Assembly (NCBI RefSeq): GCF_003590095.1
Contig: NC_039493.1
Span: forward strand, 4,092,001-4,156,000
DNA from: Trichoplusia ni
Taxonomy: Eukaryota > Arthropoda > Insecta > Lepidoptera > Noctuidae
Direction: 5' to 3'
Length of the DNA: 64,000 nt
Positions within the stretch are counted from its first letter, which is position 1; each line of letters starts with the position of its first letter. Below, piece by piece: positions 36,301 to 50,825 of the stretch. Both the position numbers and the translations under genes were made by a program. Below the pieces are notes generated by a model. The model was not told where the DNA came from. It did no database searches and saw only the letters and a program-made list of their open reading frames with translations.

Positions 36301-39300
36301 TCTTAAGAATATCTCAATCGATTATTTACATTTAAAACCTGTCATAATAATTTCAAAAAATATATTGCGCCTATTTTTTTACGCACATAATCGAATGACA
36401 GTATACAGTTTTTCGAAATCTGACTTAAGCAAAGGTATATCAATGTACAGCCTGAGTATTAAAATAACCTGTTGACATTTTTTTCATGCAATAATAATGC
36501 GACCATACCGCTTCGTATTTTATCGATATTTTTTTACGTAGTGGTTATTCAAAAACTATATTTTTATTTTGTCTATGAAATCGGAAAGCTAGTTTTTAAA
36601 CCATAGAGATCGCGTGATTCGAACATTGATATCGATTATTTAATAGCACTGCAACATTTCGTTGAGTAATTCTGATGGAGATAGTGTCACGAAATGTGTT
36701 AAATAATAACTTTTTAAAAGCACACTCTAAAATACATTTTTATACTATCTCTACCCGTATTTTTAAAACCTAGGTTAATTCATTTTATTGAAGAATTTGT
36801 GCCAGCTGTATATATTTAGGTAGACCAAAGATTTTTTTAAAACCTGTTCACCTAACGTGATAAACAAACGAAAACAAAACAACAAAAATAATTAAAATAA
36901 AATAAAATATACTCGTAGCAAGGATTTCAATTCGGATCAATTGGGAAATCATCAGCAAATAAAATGACATATGCACAATATTAATTTAAATACCACAAAC
37001 AAACAAACTTTTGATTGAAACATAAACAAGGATTTGCTCTCTCGTTTACCGTTAACGCCCGCCCCCGCCCAAAAACAAAGTCATATAGGCTGTAACATTT
37101 GTTTTTGATTCCAATTCAAATATTTAATTTGTCCAAGATCGTAATTAACAGCAAATTTAAAACTTGTGTCAAACTATGAACAAAATGAATACCAATAAAA
37201 CTAAAAAGAAAACATTTAAATTTGGAAGCTATTCTATTCGAATTGAAATGTGCCAATCTGCCATAAACAGGTCTTAATAAAAAAAAAACGTGTACCACAA
37301 ACCTAATGAAATTTTCCTATTAAAAAGGTGCGGATACGAGCTTGGAAAATTAAGGTTATCAAACTAGGTATGTCTCCTAAATTAACTAAGCTTGCGTTTT
37401 AATTACGCGAGCTAATCCCTGGCACATTAGTCGCGGGACTTTCGTATCTAAATCTCAACGAATCACTACCGACACAATGGCTTGTGGCTAACAACCAAAA
37501 ATAAATTCATTTCTATAGCAATTCATTTCTTTTTGGTTACTACGGACCGTTTGTTCTAATATGCTGCAAATCGGGCTTATATCTAAATGAACGTACCTTG
37601 TAACGTTACCTGACGCCGAGCCAACTATTGAGCTAATCTCAGCATGTTTTCATATACCACGTATGAGGAAGATTCGAGTCCATCCATAGAACGATACGCG
37701 ATCCAATGTAAAGGATTTGGCTCGCGTAATAAACACGCAGCTCGTACACACGTTAGTAAAACAAACGCTACAACCTGGGTATGATCGGGTCCGCACTGCC
37801 GGTACTAACACTAACATGTATAGACGCTGGCCGTCCCTCTTACTAACCATCTTAATGTCGCTTATAGTTGTTATACTTCTCACGAACAGGTTTATATTAA
37901 CTACAGCTGGGCCATCTGTTAAAACGTTTCAGTTAATTATCAGTTCAGGTCTTACCTATCCATTGATTAATTAATTTCATTAAAACAAGACTGTTTTCTA
38001 ACAGTTCCGATATAGAGAATATTAATTATCGAAATCGTTTTAATTCCTGAGCGATCGTTGCCAAATAAATAGAGATAGAAAGAGTAAAATATAATAAATA
38101 AGCGAGTAAACTAGCGATGGCTGTGAAAAACATAAATAATAATGATTTACAACCTTCTACACCAATTTGACAAACTTAATAAAGTGAAAACTTAGTTTTA
38201 ATAAGTCTAGGTCAAAACGATTGTTACCAATATTAAAACAACGATTGCGTGTTAGTGAACACATTAAATATTCAACATTAGGACCCGTACGTAAATAGGT
38301 GGAATGAAATGGAAATTAATATTCTATTATTAACAGTTACAGGTCGATGGAAATGAGTTTAATAAGTCTATAATTTGTACTAACGATATAAGAGTCTTGT
38401 TATACAAAAAGGGGAAAACTGTCACAGGGCAAAAAACCAAACTGTTATTCCAAGAAACAATTCGGGTGTCAGGACTTTATCACAAGTGAAATGCTTTTCC
38501 ATGAACGACAAAAAACGGCAAAAAGTGTTTCGCAGCTATCGGGAAAACCCACATAATCTATTGGTTACATCTGCGCAAGATATCTAGAGCACGGACAAAC
38601 GATTAAGAAGAGAAAACCTTCCGCCTTTATCTATTAAAGGGGTGATTAATGAAACGTCCACTATTTTGCTTCCATTCAATAGTTTTCATAGTCCCAAACG
38701 ACACGAAGCCAAAGCAAGAGAACTTTGTTGAACACGTGTGATTAATTTTAACTTGGAAGCCGAAAAGGAACATGAATTGACTATTTCTGTACACAAACTA
38801 TAAGGAAAGAGTCGAAACCCCATACAATGCTTGAAAATCGGAAACTTTTGGGGTACGTGAAAGGTAAATGCATAACATTGTCGAAAAGTGGTTGGGAACG
38901 GAAAATTTGGGACAATATTCAATAATTCAGAAGTTAGATAGGCATTTCATTATAAAAATATGCACGAAATAAAAATTGTTCAAATAAAACGAGTCGCAAA
39001 TAGTCTGAATGCTTTAACAAGAGCAATTGTCTGCAATACATTTCCTGCTATTTTCACCGATCATTCTTCATTCACATTTGCTTCTAAACCTGGAGGAAGC
39101 AACAGCAATTTTCTTTTATACATCACTTAACCAATTCTACATTCAGTCCGACTAACCCTCCATCATACAAATAAACCAATTCTTTGAGTGAATGTAAATG
39201 TGAACTGAATGTAATGGAATGATGCATGAGAACGAATGAATGAAGCTATAATTAATTCACAATTCACGAATTCACAAGCGGTGCTTAAGTACTTCAATTC

Positions 39301-42300
39301 CATTTAGTTCTATAGGTAGCGACATTTTATAATTCACATTACATTTGAATAAGTACAGTCGTAACTAATAGCACAAACAAGAAGACCTAACAAAAATAAA
39401 GAAAACAAATGTAAAATAATGCAACCATGAACAACTACCTACAGGTTCTAGAAATCTAGACCTCATTGCTAATCACATACCGAAAATTCCTGTGTCAGTT
39501 GACGCCAAAAAACCTGTTACAATCTTAATACGTTTCCCATTATCACAAATTGAAACATATCCATTAAATTAAAACCAAACTTAAGTGCTCCAGAAAATGT
39601 ATTTTAAGACAAAAAATACGCGCGTAGCTAAAGCAAGATGGCGGTAAAAATCGAGGCATGATTAATGGTTTTCGCGCCACGCTTTTCTTTTGTTACATTT
39701 TGAACTGAGAATAACGAGATGGAGGACCCTTTCATGTTCTTTTTCGTGTTTAATTCTTCAATAATATATCTAAGATTTCCGGTATTCGAAATGTTTTATT
39801 TTTATTTTGGAGCTACCTCCGTGATTTTCTTAAGCTTACAAGTTTTCAGGTTACGTTACAATACTGCATAGTTACGTTTTTTGACTCTTCAATTTTATAA
39901 TGAACTCGTGAAATATATATCGCGTTTAAAAAATAGACTGCATACACTCGCGGCCAAAATGTTTAATAATTTTATTAGAAACATAAACATAAATACTCAT
40001 AGAGCGATGTGGGTGTTTGGTTACGTGTGTTTTTCTATCCGGCATCAAGTTAATGTGTTCCGTCGTCGGACAAACGACTTCCCTTCAACAGCCAAGATAT
40101 TAGCTAAAAACCTTTTACCGTAACTTTAACCTAACACACTATAGAAATTGCCACGGTCAACATCGTTGGTTTTAATAACTAAGTAAGTATATTTTCACTG
40201 ACAGTGTCTAAACCATATTTCTTTACTTTTAATTTTCGCATATAACCCATCCTAGATAAAAAATTAAATACATGTCCGAATTCCGAAACCTAACAAAAAA
40301 GAACAGTGTTAATATTTTTTTTACTTTTGTGACTTTGTTGTTGTCATTCAGCCTACCACATACTGTACTGTGCTAAGATTATTATTATACAGCTTATTTT
40401 AGTCGCATTCTCTTTTCGCAATAGTATTCACATGTGGCCTAACATTCCAGAAGTTTTCAAAATAGGAACGCGATATCTACAACGAACGAATTTAGAGAAG
40501 TATAAAATTAGCAAAGGTATTTGCTGTACAGCTTATTTATTTAATGCTTTAGTATTAAGTAAATTTTATCTATCCTGCGATTTGGTTTATAAGATCATTA
40601 TAATTATCGTTCATTTTTCGAGTAAATTAAACAAAGTAGAAGAAAAGAGTAAATTATAATTTCATTGAGTTGAAGGCAAGAAATAATAATGCTTAACATT
40701 CGTCGTGATTACGGAGATGCTTATTAAAACACAATAAAAAAATAATTAAGTACTTACATACCGACATAATCATCTCATTGTTTAAAGCTAACATATTTCC
40801 TTTTCGTAGTATGCTTAGTTGTCAAAAGAAGTTAGTTAATAAGTTCCATCCTAATCCGTACTGTTATTATGAGGTAAACATTTATAATGTACATCAGTTT
40901 AGGGCAGGTTCAAGTGTGGCTGAAGCGATAGCTTTTTCCTATCCGAATAATTAGTTTTTCTGGGTTGGGGAGCTAGGTTAATAGACGGAACCTTCTTTTA
41001 GAGAAACCTTTAAATACCATCACCAAAGCAGGCATATAAGAATCTATCCTGCTAGTTAGGAACGACAAATAAAATTTGTATTTAAATTTCGAACAGAAAA
41101 CTTATTTTTCCAGCCAATTAGAAAATGTCAGGACACAAAATGGCCGCTCAAAATTTAACATCCATTCAAAACGATTAACGAATTAAATTGTTGATATAAA
41201 TCACCAAAATGGCTAGTAACTAAAGAGCATCTGCACCTTATTACCCTTTGCTAGCCAAAAACTGAAAATATAGTACCGGTAGTGCAGACTGGGCCGTGCC
41301 AACTCGTATATAGAGATAACTGGGGCCATGTCACGAACTATTAAGCCATTAGTGCTGTAATGAAAAGAGATGGCAGTATCAATTTGTATAGCTGCGTCTC
41401 TATCTCTCATTCCGCAATCAAAGATCATTTTTAAGGTTGATAATATTGGATTGCATTCAGAAAAGCTCTCCAACCCATGATAGATGAAGTTGGGAGATAA
41501 ACAGGTGATGTAAACGTGGATAATGGATGTTTTGTTGATGTTACCGTGTTAGATCAGTGTGACGCCGGCATTGCCAAGAATTTAGGCCATTCGTCAAATC
41601 GTAAGCCCATAGAACTTTGTTTGAAGTCACGCGGCATGACACCGACTGTTAGACGTGTATTTCCAGATTCCCATTATCTATATTTTTAAATTTACAAGTG
41701 TTGTAATCCCTTGATGGTGAGTGAGAAAGGTTTCTTATTTCTTCGCTTTACACAGCTGCTATTACGTTTCTAATTTATGATCCGTCACGTTCTCTCGAAT
41801 GTAAGTGCCACTCTTTTAAAGGAACTTTTTCGATTGCATTTTTGTTAATTGGACTGTCAATTGGTTTGAAACCTAGTAACTATACAGTAGAATGCTCAAT
41901 CTGCAATATTGTTTTTAATACATCTCGTAAAGGAATTATCATTTGTACTTGCTCTACAAAAGTTAACTCTGTTTTTGCCAATTTTCCATGTAGCTGTTAT
42001 TTGTTGTTTACTTGTTTGTTCATTTATTGGTTACAAGTACTTCAGTTCACAGCCGATTTTGTTACGGCACCACTTTCTAAATAAGCTTTTAGTGGTCATT
42101 TAACAAAACAATGTGTGTACAACTTACGGTAATTCGTCAAATACTGTCTATTCCTGCATTATTGCAAGATTTTGATAAATCAATTAAAAATCCTTCCCTT
42201 GAAAATAGACTCCACATCTAAAGTGAGCGATCATAAATATATATATAAAAGAAGAATATCTCTTGTCTGGCTCTAACTGATTAATGATCCAGAGCCGCAG

Positions 42301-45300
42301 AGAAAACTTAAGTGATCCCACAACTATGGAATAGACAAGGACAGCACCGAGATTTTTCTAGAAGATGCAAATCTGACACATCCTCACGACGACGTGTAAG
42401 AAAGTTAGTATCACTTTGTGGCGAAAACTGAAGGATTGGTCCTTTTCCCTTTTTCCTATTCCCTAGCTATCGCTTCTGCCACGAACCTTTAAGATTGAGC
42501 TCAGGTCCCACTCACCAGTTCCGTTGATGCCCGAAGGTCTGATCCTGGCGTCGTACCGGCCCGGGCCCAGGATCTGGTCGAGGATCTGTTTCTCCTTCTC
42601 CCTGAAGTTTATCTTCCCACCGTTCATGCATCTGTACAGACAAACGTGATTTCAGTATGTACTGGTAAGTAGATAATATTTTTTAAGATGTGGAAGAGAG
42701 ATGGCACTCAACGCTGTGTCTTTGTCAGGCTTCACAACTGCAATGATATAACTTTAACGATCTTTTACGTTCATTATGCACAGATATATAGCTGTAAGTC
42801 CAATCTAATACGTTCATTGTAGTTATTGATTTACATGGCAATGAAAAAGGTTACATATCGCCCATTACGTGCACTGACTAATTAATAAATAGTGACCTAT
42901 AGACTGTAAACCTGTACTCTATTCTGTCCCAGGTAAATACTTGTTCACCTTAGAATTAGAAGAACTTATAGTGTGTATCATATTATTATTTTGTTGCACT
43001 ACTATTACACGGTCAACGTGGAATTTTTCAAAATAGATTCGGATTAAATATAGAAATGTAATAAGAATGCGAGAACTGTTTCAGCATCTCCAGACGTGGA
43101 TAAATGGTTTGTTTTCCTTGTTCCGCGAATTACTTAAAAACTGAAATACTTGTGTGTTGTATAATTCACGTTCATTACTCACTGTCTTTATTTAAAAACT
43201 AGCGCGTACCCGCAAATTCGTCTGTGTGGTTATGAAGATTTAGAAGTTCATAAACTTTAATTTTGTTTAAATAACAAAGTACTTTGTCTAGCCCTAGGAA
43301 ATTTCTCGCATAATGATTGTGTCTGTGAAATATACTTGCATGACTTTTTCAACTTTATTGAGATGTACAACATTCAAATATTACCTCTAATGAAGATTTA
43401 TGAATTGGTCATTATAGGTAAAATTATATACAATTCGCATGAATGTATGAAAACTTAATATTAGGCAGATTTTGTAGACGCCTATCTACAAAAAAAACTG
43501 CGATTACAGAGGTTTTATTTCATCTGAACCATAATTACCTACGTACATCATCATTATCAACCTAGCCTTCTCGATATAAGACCATGGCCACATTAAAATA
43601 GATGGGAGTATACATAAAAGAATGTCGAGAAAAAAACATAGGCCTGCGTAGGATGAACTATGAGACAAATGTTACAAAATCATAGAAATAGATGGGTTTG
43701 CTTCATAATTAAAATAAATAATCCGTAGTTCTCGTAGGATTCCAGTAAATTATTTTTAAGGGCCATTTTGATTCTACGGTATTAATTTTTATAACTATCA
43801 AAGTAATCACCACCATATGTTAGACAATATATCACTCATAGCATCAACGAAATATTTATAATAAATTGCGTAAGAAGGTTACCATATTAAAATAGATTCA
43901 ATATTTCTTAGAGTAAACATTAGTTTTGTGAATATATCTTTTACTTTAGACTGCATTAGTTTAAAACTATTTTAAACACATTCGATCGCGATTTCGATTC
44001 AAAATAACATAATAAATAATATAATTCATGATGGAAAAACAAACATACTAATATAATTATATTACCTCAGCTTTTCATTTCGGCTTAGTTTGCAGACATT
44101 TGTTTCATAAACATGTCTGAATCGCGAGCTAATAATTACTGTATATGTCAACATGGATTAAGCTTGAATAAATTATGTTCGTAGGGCTCGTTATGTAAAA
44201 TATTACTAGCGACAGAGCTTGACAAATTACACGCTACACGTAAATAAGGAATATAAAAGGGTTGTTTGTTACTTAATATTTAAATGATGTACACAATATG
44301 TCTCATACTGTACTTTTAAGTAAGACTTAGCTGTTGTGGGACACGGGACACTGGTCTATGCCGCGAGTCACCAGTTTGTGCTTCATCTAACTTCATAATA
44401 TAATAGAAATATTTATTTCAGACCTATTTCATAATAGTCCATAGTAATGTATTTATATAAATTCTAATCCGAAAGCTACTTTAAAATTAGTTTATTATTA
44501 TTTAATATAAGTAAATGCTGGTCGATGTCTGGTCATGCAGCGCCACATTATGGGGCTATCTACATGTCCAGCTGCAACAGTAACCCGACTGTTAGAACTG
44601 TCAGGTATAACTACAATTCACTCTTACTACTGTAGACAGTTCAGTACCCAATGGATAAAAATGGAACCTTATTACTGATATTCCTATGTCTGTCCGTCCG
44701 TCACACAACCGGTACGTTTCTCTTTAGGTTATTTGTACGGAACTCTTAGTCTCGCGATTCAGACACGCACTTTGACTTATTGTTTCTGTCTCATCTGACT
44801 CTACATTAATACAATTAGTTTCAATTACAAAAAGATTTCGTATAAACCCATGGACTTGATAATACTAAGTAGCTAGAAATCAGCCTATAGTTGCTAACAA
44901 CTCTGACATGTATTATAAGGATCAACTCTAGATAGTACCCACGAAATTTTAAAACTTACTAGAACATAATAAGTTCCTACGTACCTGCGTGCTTCATAAA
45001 AACCTATACTTATTCAACAATTATTCAGCTGGAAATGAACTAGTAAACGCAGAATGGAATGATACCTCTTTACTTGGTATATGAAAAGATTGCCAGTATT
45101 TTTAGAAGATTACAGTGGCTGAATGAGAAAATTACATAGTTTAGGTGTGGGTGGAAAAGAATATGTAGAATTATTAGCTAGCAGTTTGTTTGTTGTACTC
45201 AGTTTAGCAAATATTCTAAATTATGTAATTCGTGATATAAAACTTCTTTTCAATATTTGTTTATATTACAATGTTCTATAGCATCAATTTAGATGGTATG

Positions 45301-47162
45301 TAACGGTGTTGCAAATTAAAAACATATAAATAAAGCTTTATTAGTATAATTATGAAAATTTTGGCTTTAGATCTCTATCTTATGTCTGTTATGCGTAATG
45401 AAATAATTTCGGCAAATTAAGCCATCAAACCCAAAAGTACATAATTATAGCCCTTTCTGCACCTGTAACTATGGTCCGGCTTAATACCGCCATCTTGGGA
45501 AAATGCCCCCTATTATCGGAAAACCTCCCCCTTAATCGGGGAAACATCAGCCCTCGTTACCGTAACTTTACTAATACGGGAAAAGGTCATGTAGGGTGAG
45601 GTTACAATTTTTCGTAAAATTACATTTATTTCCGTAAGTGTAGGAAAAAAAATAAGAAATGTATTTTTAGGTGTGTCGAAAAACGTGTCGAAATTTGATT
45701 GTCCTAATACTTCTAATAAAGTTGTGTCCAAAGGTTAAAATCCGTTTGTTAAATCTTAATGACGTATTTTTTCTATTTGGTCAGAGATTGTTAAGACATT
45801 GGTTTTTTTATTGATTATTATTTTAAGTTATCTATAAACCTATAAAATGTTTGTAAGCTGACAATAGCAGAATATTACTGACCTCATTTTATGTATTAAT
45901 ATTGTAATAATATTTCTTCCAAATAAATAAATATTCAATTCTAATTGGGCAAGACGCCACTTTAATAAATTAAAGAGAACAGCCATATGGTACACTTTAT
46001 AATGGGGTAACAGGTAATGCTCATTAATCACGACCATAAACTACTCTAGTTCATAAAAAAGTTTATTGTTCTGCACTAATCACTACTTAATAACAATAAA
46101 TCATCATTTTAACATTAGCATCGGAATACCGCTTTCATCTTTTACGACGCACGAAATAAAATACACATAAAGATAAAGTTAGCTAAATAAATAACTATTT
46201 AAAACACTTCGAATAATGGCCGATCGAAAATAAAAACATTTTTTGTTTTGATGAATGAACACATCACGAACGTAGCTATAGCTATTATATCATCTGTGCC
46301 CAAACTAATTCTGATGGATTGTCTGTCACCAATTTGCCGCCAAAATGTGTCAAGAACGAACGAGTTATTTTTTTTGTCTCAGTTGACAGCATGACAAAGG
46401 TTTTATGAAAATAGTGGATATTTATGTTCATAATATACTGGAACTTTAAAGTGACGTTCGTTTTTCATGTAAGAAAATTTATGAAAAACCCCGGAAATTA
46501 CCAACTTAATTTGATTTTTCACAAGCGAGTTTTTCATGGAATATTAATAGCTGTTTCTGTTCTTTCTTTAGAGGATTACATATTTAATTTCCTGAAAATA
46601 CCATTATTAAGGTTGGCTGTATTTGTTTTACTAATAGATTGTCAATCTTCATCATTCAATCAAAGCTGACAGTCTGTTTGTGTGAGCCTAGTAAAAATGT
46701 TAGCTGTTTTCGTATCGATTTGTTTTGTAAATAAACTGTTTTAAATTTAGAATTGATCCTTGGATGATGGATAGTAGTTACAAAGTTATAAATAGGCTAC
46801 ACTGACCGAGAAGTGCCAGAAAAAAAAAACGTTATAAGTAACTTGGTATTTTTATTTCAATAAATTTAGCTCCTATGGCACGACGGTACCACAGCTTTTT
46901 AATACTCCAATCGCATTAATTTTGTTTTTATATATAGGTACATTGCTTATAGATGAATGATAAAACAAAGATCGCAGTTTTCGGATTAAGTTGTTTTTGT
47001 GTGTACTATATTAGATTTTTTTTTCTGATTGTTGTTTTAGATACCTACCTTAAGTGTCATGATTTTGTGTATTGAATGTTATACTCACTCTGCGATATCT
47101 AGGATCGTCAACAGCAACAGCAAAGAAATGAGGACCCATGTTGATGGCCGCGGGATTTCCAT
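27336..47162 (-). CDS. GluCl: Glutamate-gated chloride channel (GluCl), 10 coding exons
   Basis: This is a pentameric Cys-loop inhibitory channel of invertebrate neurons and muscle, and the main avermectin target. Exons: 47162-47089, 42631-42516, one of three exon 3 copies, 31772-31703, 31464-31228, 30018-29884, 29528-29376, 28999-28728, 28134-27950 and 27375-27336. Joined lengths total 1350 bases (449 residues) with all phases matching; Drosophila GluClα is about 456. The signal peptide is MEIPRPSTWVLISLLLLLTI. The Cys loop is C168-C182 (CPMNLKLYPLDKQTC). TM1 is about 251-273, PAR 279-281 precedes TM2 (chloride selectivity), TM3 holds FVFGALLEF, and TM4 is about 418-440, ending STYLFREEDEEK. 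A second cysteine pair (DYC, YSC) typical of GluCl/GlyR is present. The 5'UTR is spliced (acceptor ttattccag at 47172-47170). Confidence 0.97.
30660..30911 (+). repeat. tRNA-derived SINE
   Basis: The head acgggccttttggtctagtg gttagtgacc (A box) and ggtcgtgggtccgattcccg (B box) form a clear tRNA-like promoter. They are followed by a body with gatcatttgttctggtgtct and tagggatcagataaccgtgt and an AT-rich gatatatta tail. It is inserted in a GluCl intron on the opposite strand to GluCl. The downstream half does not complete a tRNA fold, so it is not a tRNA gene. Confidence 0.85.
31142..31195. repeat. 24-bp inverted repeat in GluCl intron, near exon 5 donor
   Basis: The arms agcgtggcgcgactatggtg acat and atgtcaccattgtagcgcca cgct pair at 22 of 24 positions with a 6-base loop. 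In the GluCl pre-mRNA the hairpin begins 33 bases after exon 5 ends. Confidence 0.8.
33910..33980 (-). CDS. GluCl: GluCl alternative exon 3, copy proximal to exon 4
   Basis: This is one of three interchangeable exons encoding part of the extracellular ligand-binding domain. After the split codon from exon 2 it reads GYAPTLVHVNMYLRSISKID then DYKM, with donor ATG|GTGAGT and acceptor cgttaag. At 71 bases it is one codon longer than its two siblings but keeps the same phases, so only one copy should be used per mRNA. Confidence 0.88.
34600..34667 (-). CDS. GluCl: GluCl alternative exon 3, middle copy
   Basis: Reads (D)GPAVVSVNIFVRSISKIDD then VTM. Acceptor tacttag, donor ATG|GTAAGT, 68 bases. 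It shares RSISKIDD with the proximal copy and GPAVV with the distal copy. Confidence 0.92.
35190..35540. repeat. ccgata/tatcgg-rich inverted element
   Basis: The left part holds several ccgata words (gccgatactaataccgatat, accgatacaccgattc) and the right part the complement (gtatcggatcgagtatcagt, aatcggtatcggtatcggcg). This suggests a small decayed inverted-repeat element in the GluCl intron. Borders and target duplication were not resolved. Confidence 0.4.
37848..37915 (-). CDS. GluCl: GluCl alternative exon 3, distal copy
   Basis: Reads (D)GPAVVNINLFVRSITTISD then IKM. Acceptor ttttaacag, donor ATG|GTTAGT, 68 bases. The plus-strand ORF over the same bases is a shadow. Confidence 0.92.
44640..44785 (+). 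repeat. LINE-derived fragment
   Basis: The words tgtctgtccgtccgtcacac and ttgtacggaactcttagtct, then a gattcagacacgcactt end, match a common lepidopteran retrotransposon 3' region. In GluCl intron 1. Confidence 0.55.
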
Positions 47163-50100
47163 CCTCCGTCTGGAATAACAAACATATTGGTTAGGACAAC
47201 GTTTAGATATTATACCTACAGTAAAAGATTACATGTTGTATAATAGTGTGAACAAGATAAGTTCTGGTATGTGGTGAATAATCTAAATAAATATACGTCA
47301 GTTTTGAGAATCTGTTTTCCTTGTGACATTTTTTTTTCATTTTCACAGATATTGTATAATCAACGATATATTTTTATTAGTAAGTAATTTCTTTTAGTCC
47401 ACTCTGAACATAGTTACTATAAATGCGTTACGAAACCATAGTACCACGGTAACTTCTGATATTTAATTACAAATGTGTAATAAACGCACAAAAAGAACGG
47501 AAAGAAAAACAAATCGATACCTACTACTTAAGAATCGAAAATACATCTCTACCTATCACAGTACGTCACAAAAACTTATTTTTGATACCAATATTTAATT
47601 CATAACAAGAAACTACCGATATATTATTTCATAAGACGCAAGCCCATCCCTAGTCGGCGCGGAGCACCGTATAGACAGCATTAATAATGCAAGATGGCGG
47701 GCTTCCAACCGCGTAAACTTTCAGTCTGTCTGATGCACTTTATTTATAATACAGCAGTAGAAAGGTCAGGAAAACGACCCAATTAACTTGCAGTAAATCA
47801 TAGCGCCGACAATATTGTAGTTTCCTTCTATTTATTTCCTGATTGCTGCCGTTTTATATTACCTATTCACCGCCCGCGCTTTCGAAGAAGCTTCTCGGCC
47901 GGAGCTATTTTAATGAGGTCTTGAGTTTATCTGATAACTAAAGGATTTTCTGCGAATTTTATTATTCTATTCTGCATAAAGCTTATTTAGATGTTGAGAG
48001 AAATATCGAACGAGGTACCTACAGTACATTACGGAGACGCGTAACTCTGTTATCAAGCCTTTGCTTTGAACTGTTTTATAGCAATTTAAGTAATATGGTT
48101 TCACAAGAAATAGAGACAGTAAATGTGAAATGTAACTCAACTCTCATCTAATCAAAACTCGAAAGTCGCGCGTGTCCAGTTCAAATCACTTGTCAGAGGT
48201 TATTAACAGTTAAGATTGTAGGCTATTACTGAAAAGGCAAGTATCCGACCTAAATACCCACAAAAATGTTCAGTTAATTTGGAAACAACGACCTGACCGA
48301 TGTTTGAGCAGCTCAACACGCAAATATTTAATCAAGAACGCTGTTGCTAGGCAGTTTTGTTTCCTTAAAAGATGTAATTTGATTGTTGGTAAGTAACGTG
48401 AGACCCATTTGAGATAATGGTTTTATTTTATTTTTTTAAGGCGATGTTTAATTTTAACCTGTGAATGCTATATGAATGGAAAAAACGAAAATTTGTATAA
48501 ATCTTTAGAGCTTAACTTGTTTATCAAAATAAGTCCTAAATTGCGACTGTCTAAGGTAGAGCAACCATTTTTAGGAAAAACTTGTAATGCAAACCTCAGG
48601 TTTGTTACTTAAACAGTTATCTATATCCATTAAAGTGCAGATATTGTTTAATGTTCTAAATAAAATCTGAAAAATCATCTTTAATGATAACCTTTGCTCT
48701 GAAAACTTCAGTATCAGTGTCCGCCGCGTTCCTGTCATGGCGGCGGAAGTAAACACATTAACAACAACGCCATCTATAATGCGCTAACGGACGCTTTTGA
48801 CATTACTAGGTTGTAGAGGGAACTTGCCATCATGTTTAAAGAAACCTTGTTGCAGTTGTAAGAGCAAGAAGCAGAGGTATCTCGCTTTCACGACAAACTT
48901 TAAAACGATGTAATAAGCTCTCTGCATTAAGTTTCCAATAGGGTCATATTAAGTTTCCATAGGTCATGTGTTCACAAGTCTGTATTAATTCACTTGTTAT
49001 TTTGAATTTATTTTCCCTGACCTTTCTAAGTCTAATATTTACACTGACTTGACGTGTAAATACACAATGTTGATAGTTTAAAATGAAAACGCTAAGTCAA
49101 CTGACCTTTTAAGGGGGCTATGGAAAATGGTTTACGGTCAACAATTAGGCGTTGATATTTTTTTTGGACATCTTCACAAATATAAAGGTGAAGACAATCA
49201 TATTGCAAACCGCATTCGAAACAAGGCAACTAAAAACTGCTTTTTTCACCTAACTCTGACCGTCAAGTACTCGCAAATAAAGTGGCTTTCTATAGATACC
49301 TAAAAGTATTACCAAAATCGGTTCACACGAGCTCACATACTCTACCTTTTATAAAAAGATAGAGTTTCCCAGATACCGATATTAAACCTCATTTCTCAAA
49401 ATTAACAACAAGCAAGCCTGTCAGCTGATAGACAAAAATACTCTTAAACAAACGAAATAAAATTAAAAAAAGATTAGAGTTACGTTGGTTATGTTGGTAT
49501 GTGTTCCAAACTCAAAATACGAGAATGCGTACCGCGTGCTCGCCAACGCATATCTCACTTTGCGCGCTCACTGACGCGCGAACGACTTAGTGTCAAACCG
49601 AATATCATTATAGTCTCTTTAGCGCCACGCTTGATTTATGAGTTGTAAAAGTGAACAGTCTGGATGAAACTGTTCCTTGGTTTCTTTTTGTTTTTCATTG
49701 AATTATATTAACGTGATCCAATCATTTAAAATGTTGTTAAATTACAGAAAAAAACGTTTTATTAAACTATACGCATTTTCAATGTTAGCGCACAGATGCA
49801 TGAAAAAGTCCAGTCCAGACTATTGAACGTGACTGCCGATTTAGATTACCTGTGCATTTTATTTTAATGTTTGGGAAACCCCCGGATCGGGGTGATTAAA
49901 AAAAATCATTTTAAGCTAGCAACCGGCTCCTTTAATCTGCTATGTTTTACTCCCCCTATATATCAAAGCTCTTATATCTTCCAAAGGATTACAAAACACA
50001 CCAGCGCTTAGCTACGGAGATGCACCAACAACAGTATAATAATAATGTCAAAACAATTGGTACTACAAGTTCCGCTGCAAGCCAGGAGCACCAACTTCGC

Positions 50101-50334
50101 CTCGCTTGTCAGAATTAACAAGCTGTATTCAATGCGATGCGACAGAAGCACTGAGCATCAAACAAAATAAATAATAAACTCATTTCTTACAAAGCGTAAC
50201 CTTTGAACTTCGTGATCGAACAGATTTGTTAGCAGTTATAATAGGATTGACAATTGGAAATTCAATTGACATTTGCACTAATGGAAAAATGAAGATCTGT
50301 TTCTGAACGCGATATGCTTTGAAACTATTGGTCC

Positions 50335-50465
50335 AGCAGTTTTTTTGCAACGTGTCGCGGGTTTAGTCCCCGCATAAGACAAACGTTTGTGTGATCCTTA
50401 ATGTTCTGAGTTTCTTTTTGTATGTGACTTGAATGGTTTTGGAACCCAACGTTACACAAGGATTT
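50335..50465 (+). repeat. tRNA-derived SINE remnant
   Basis: Contains cgtgtcgcgggtttagtccc cgcataagac (B-box region) and the body tttgtgtgatccttaatgtt. Diverged copy of the family also present at 7238 and 10566. Confidence 0.6.
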
Positions 50466-50825
50466 AAACCATAACATGGGAGTTGTTTAAAAAAAAATTG
50501 TAGTAGAAAAACTGGACGCAACCGCTATGCCAAATGAGAATTAATTGTTTCAAAAATAAAATTTGGAACATTAATTTTTCATACGTAGCTCTTGTTTCAC
50601 TTTATACCAGGTTATGCCTTTGTTATTAAAGTTTGGTATAAAGGGAAACTATTTCGTTGACCTATACCGCGGTAAAGTTTAAAGGTTACATACAAAGTAT
50701 TGCATTTCCACTTTGTGAATGTCGAGAATAATTGTTTACAGTTTCAAATGTTAGGAACAAACCCTACACGTGCACATGAGGACTACTGTGAGTCAGGATC
50801 TACAATTAATTGAATATACGATATA

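Noticed and set aside
37717..37974. 85-codon plus-strand ORF
   Set aside because: It is antisense to the distal GluCl exon 3, which has proper splice sites and homology.
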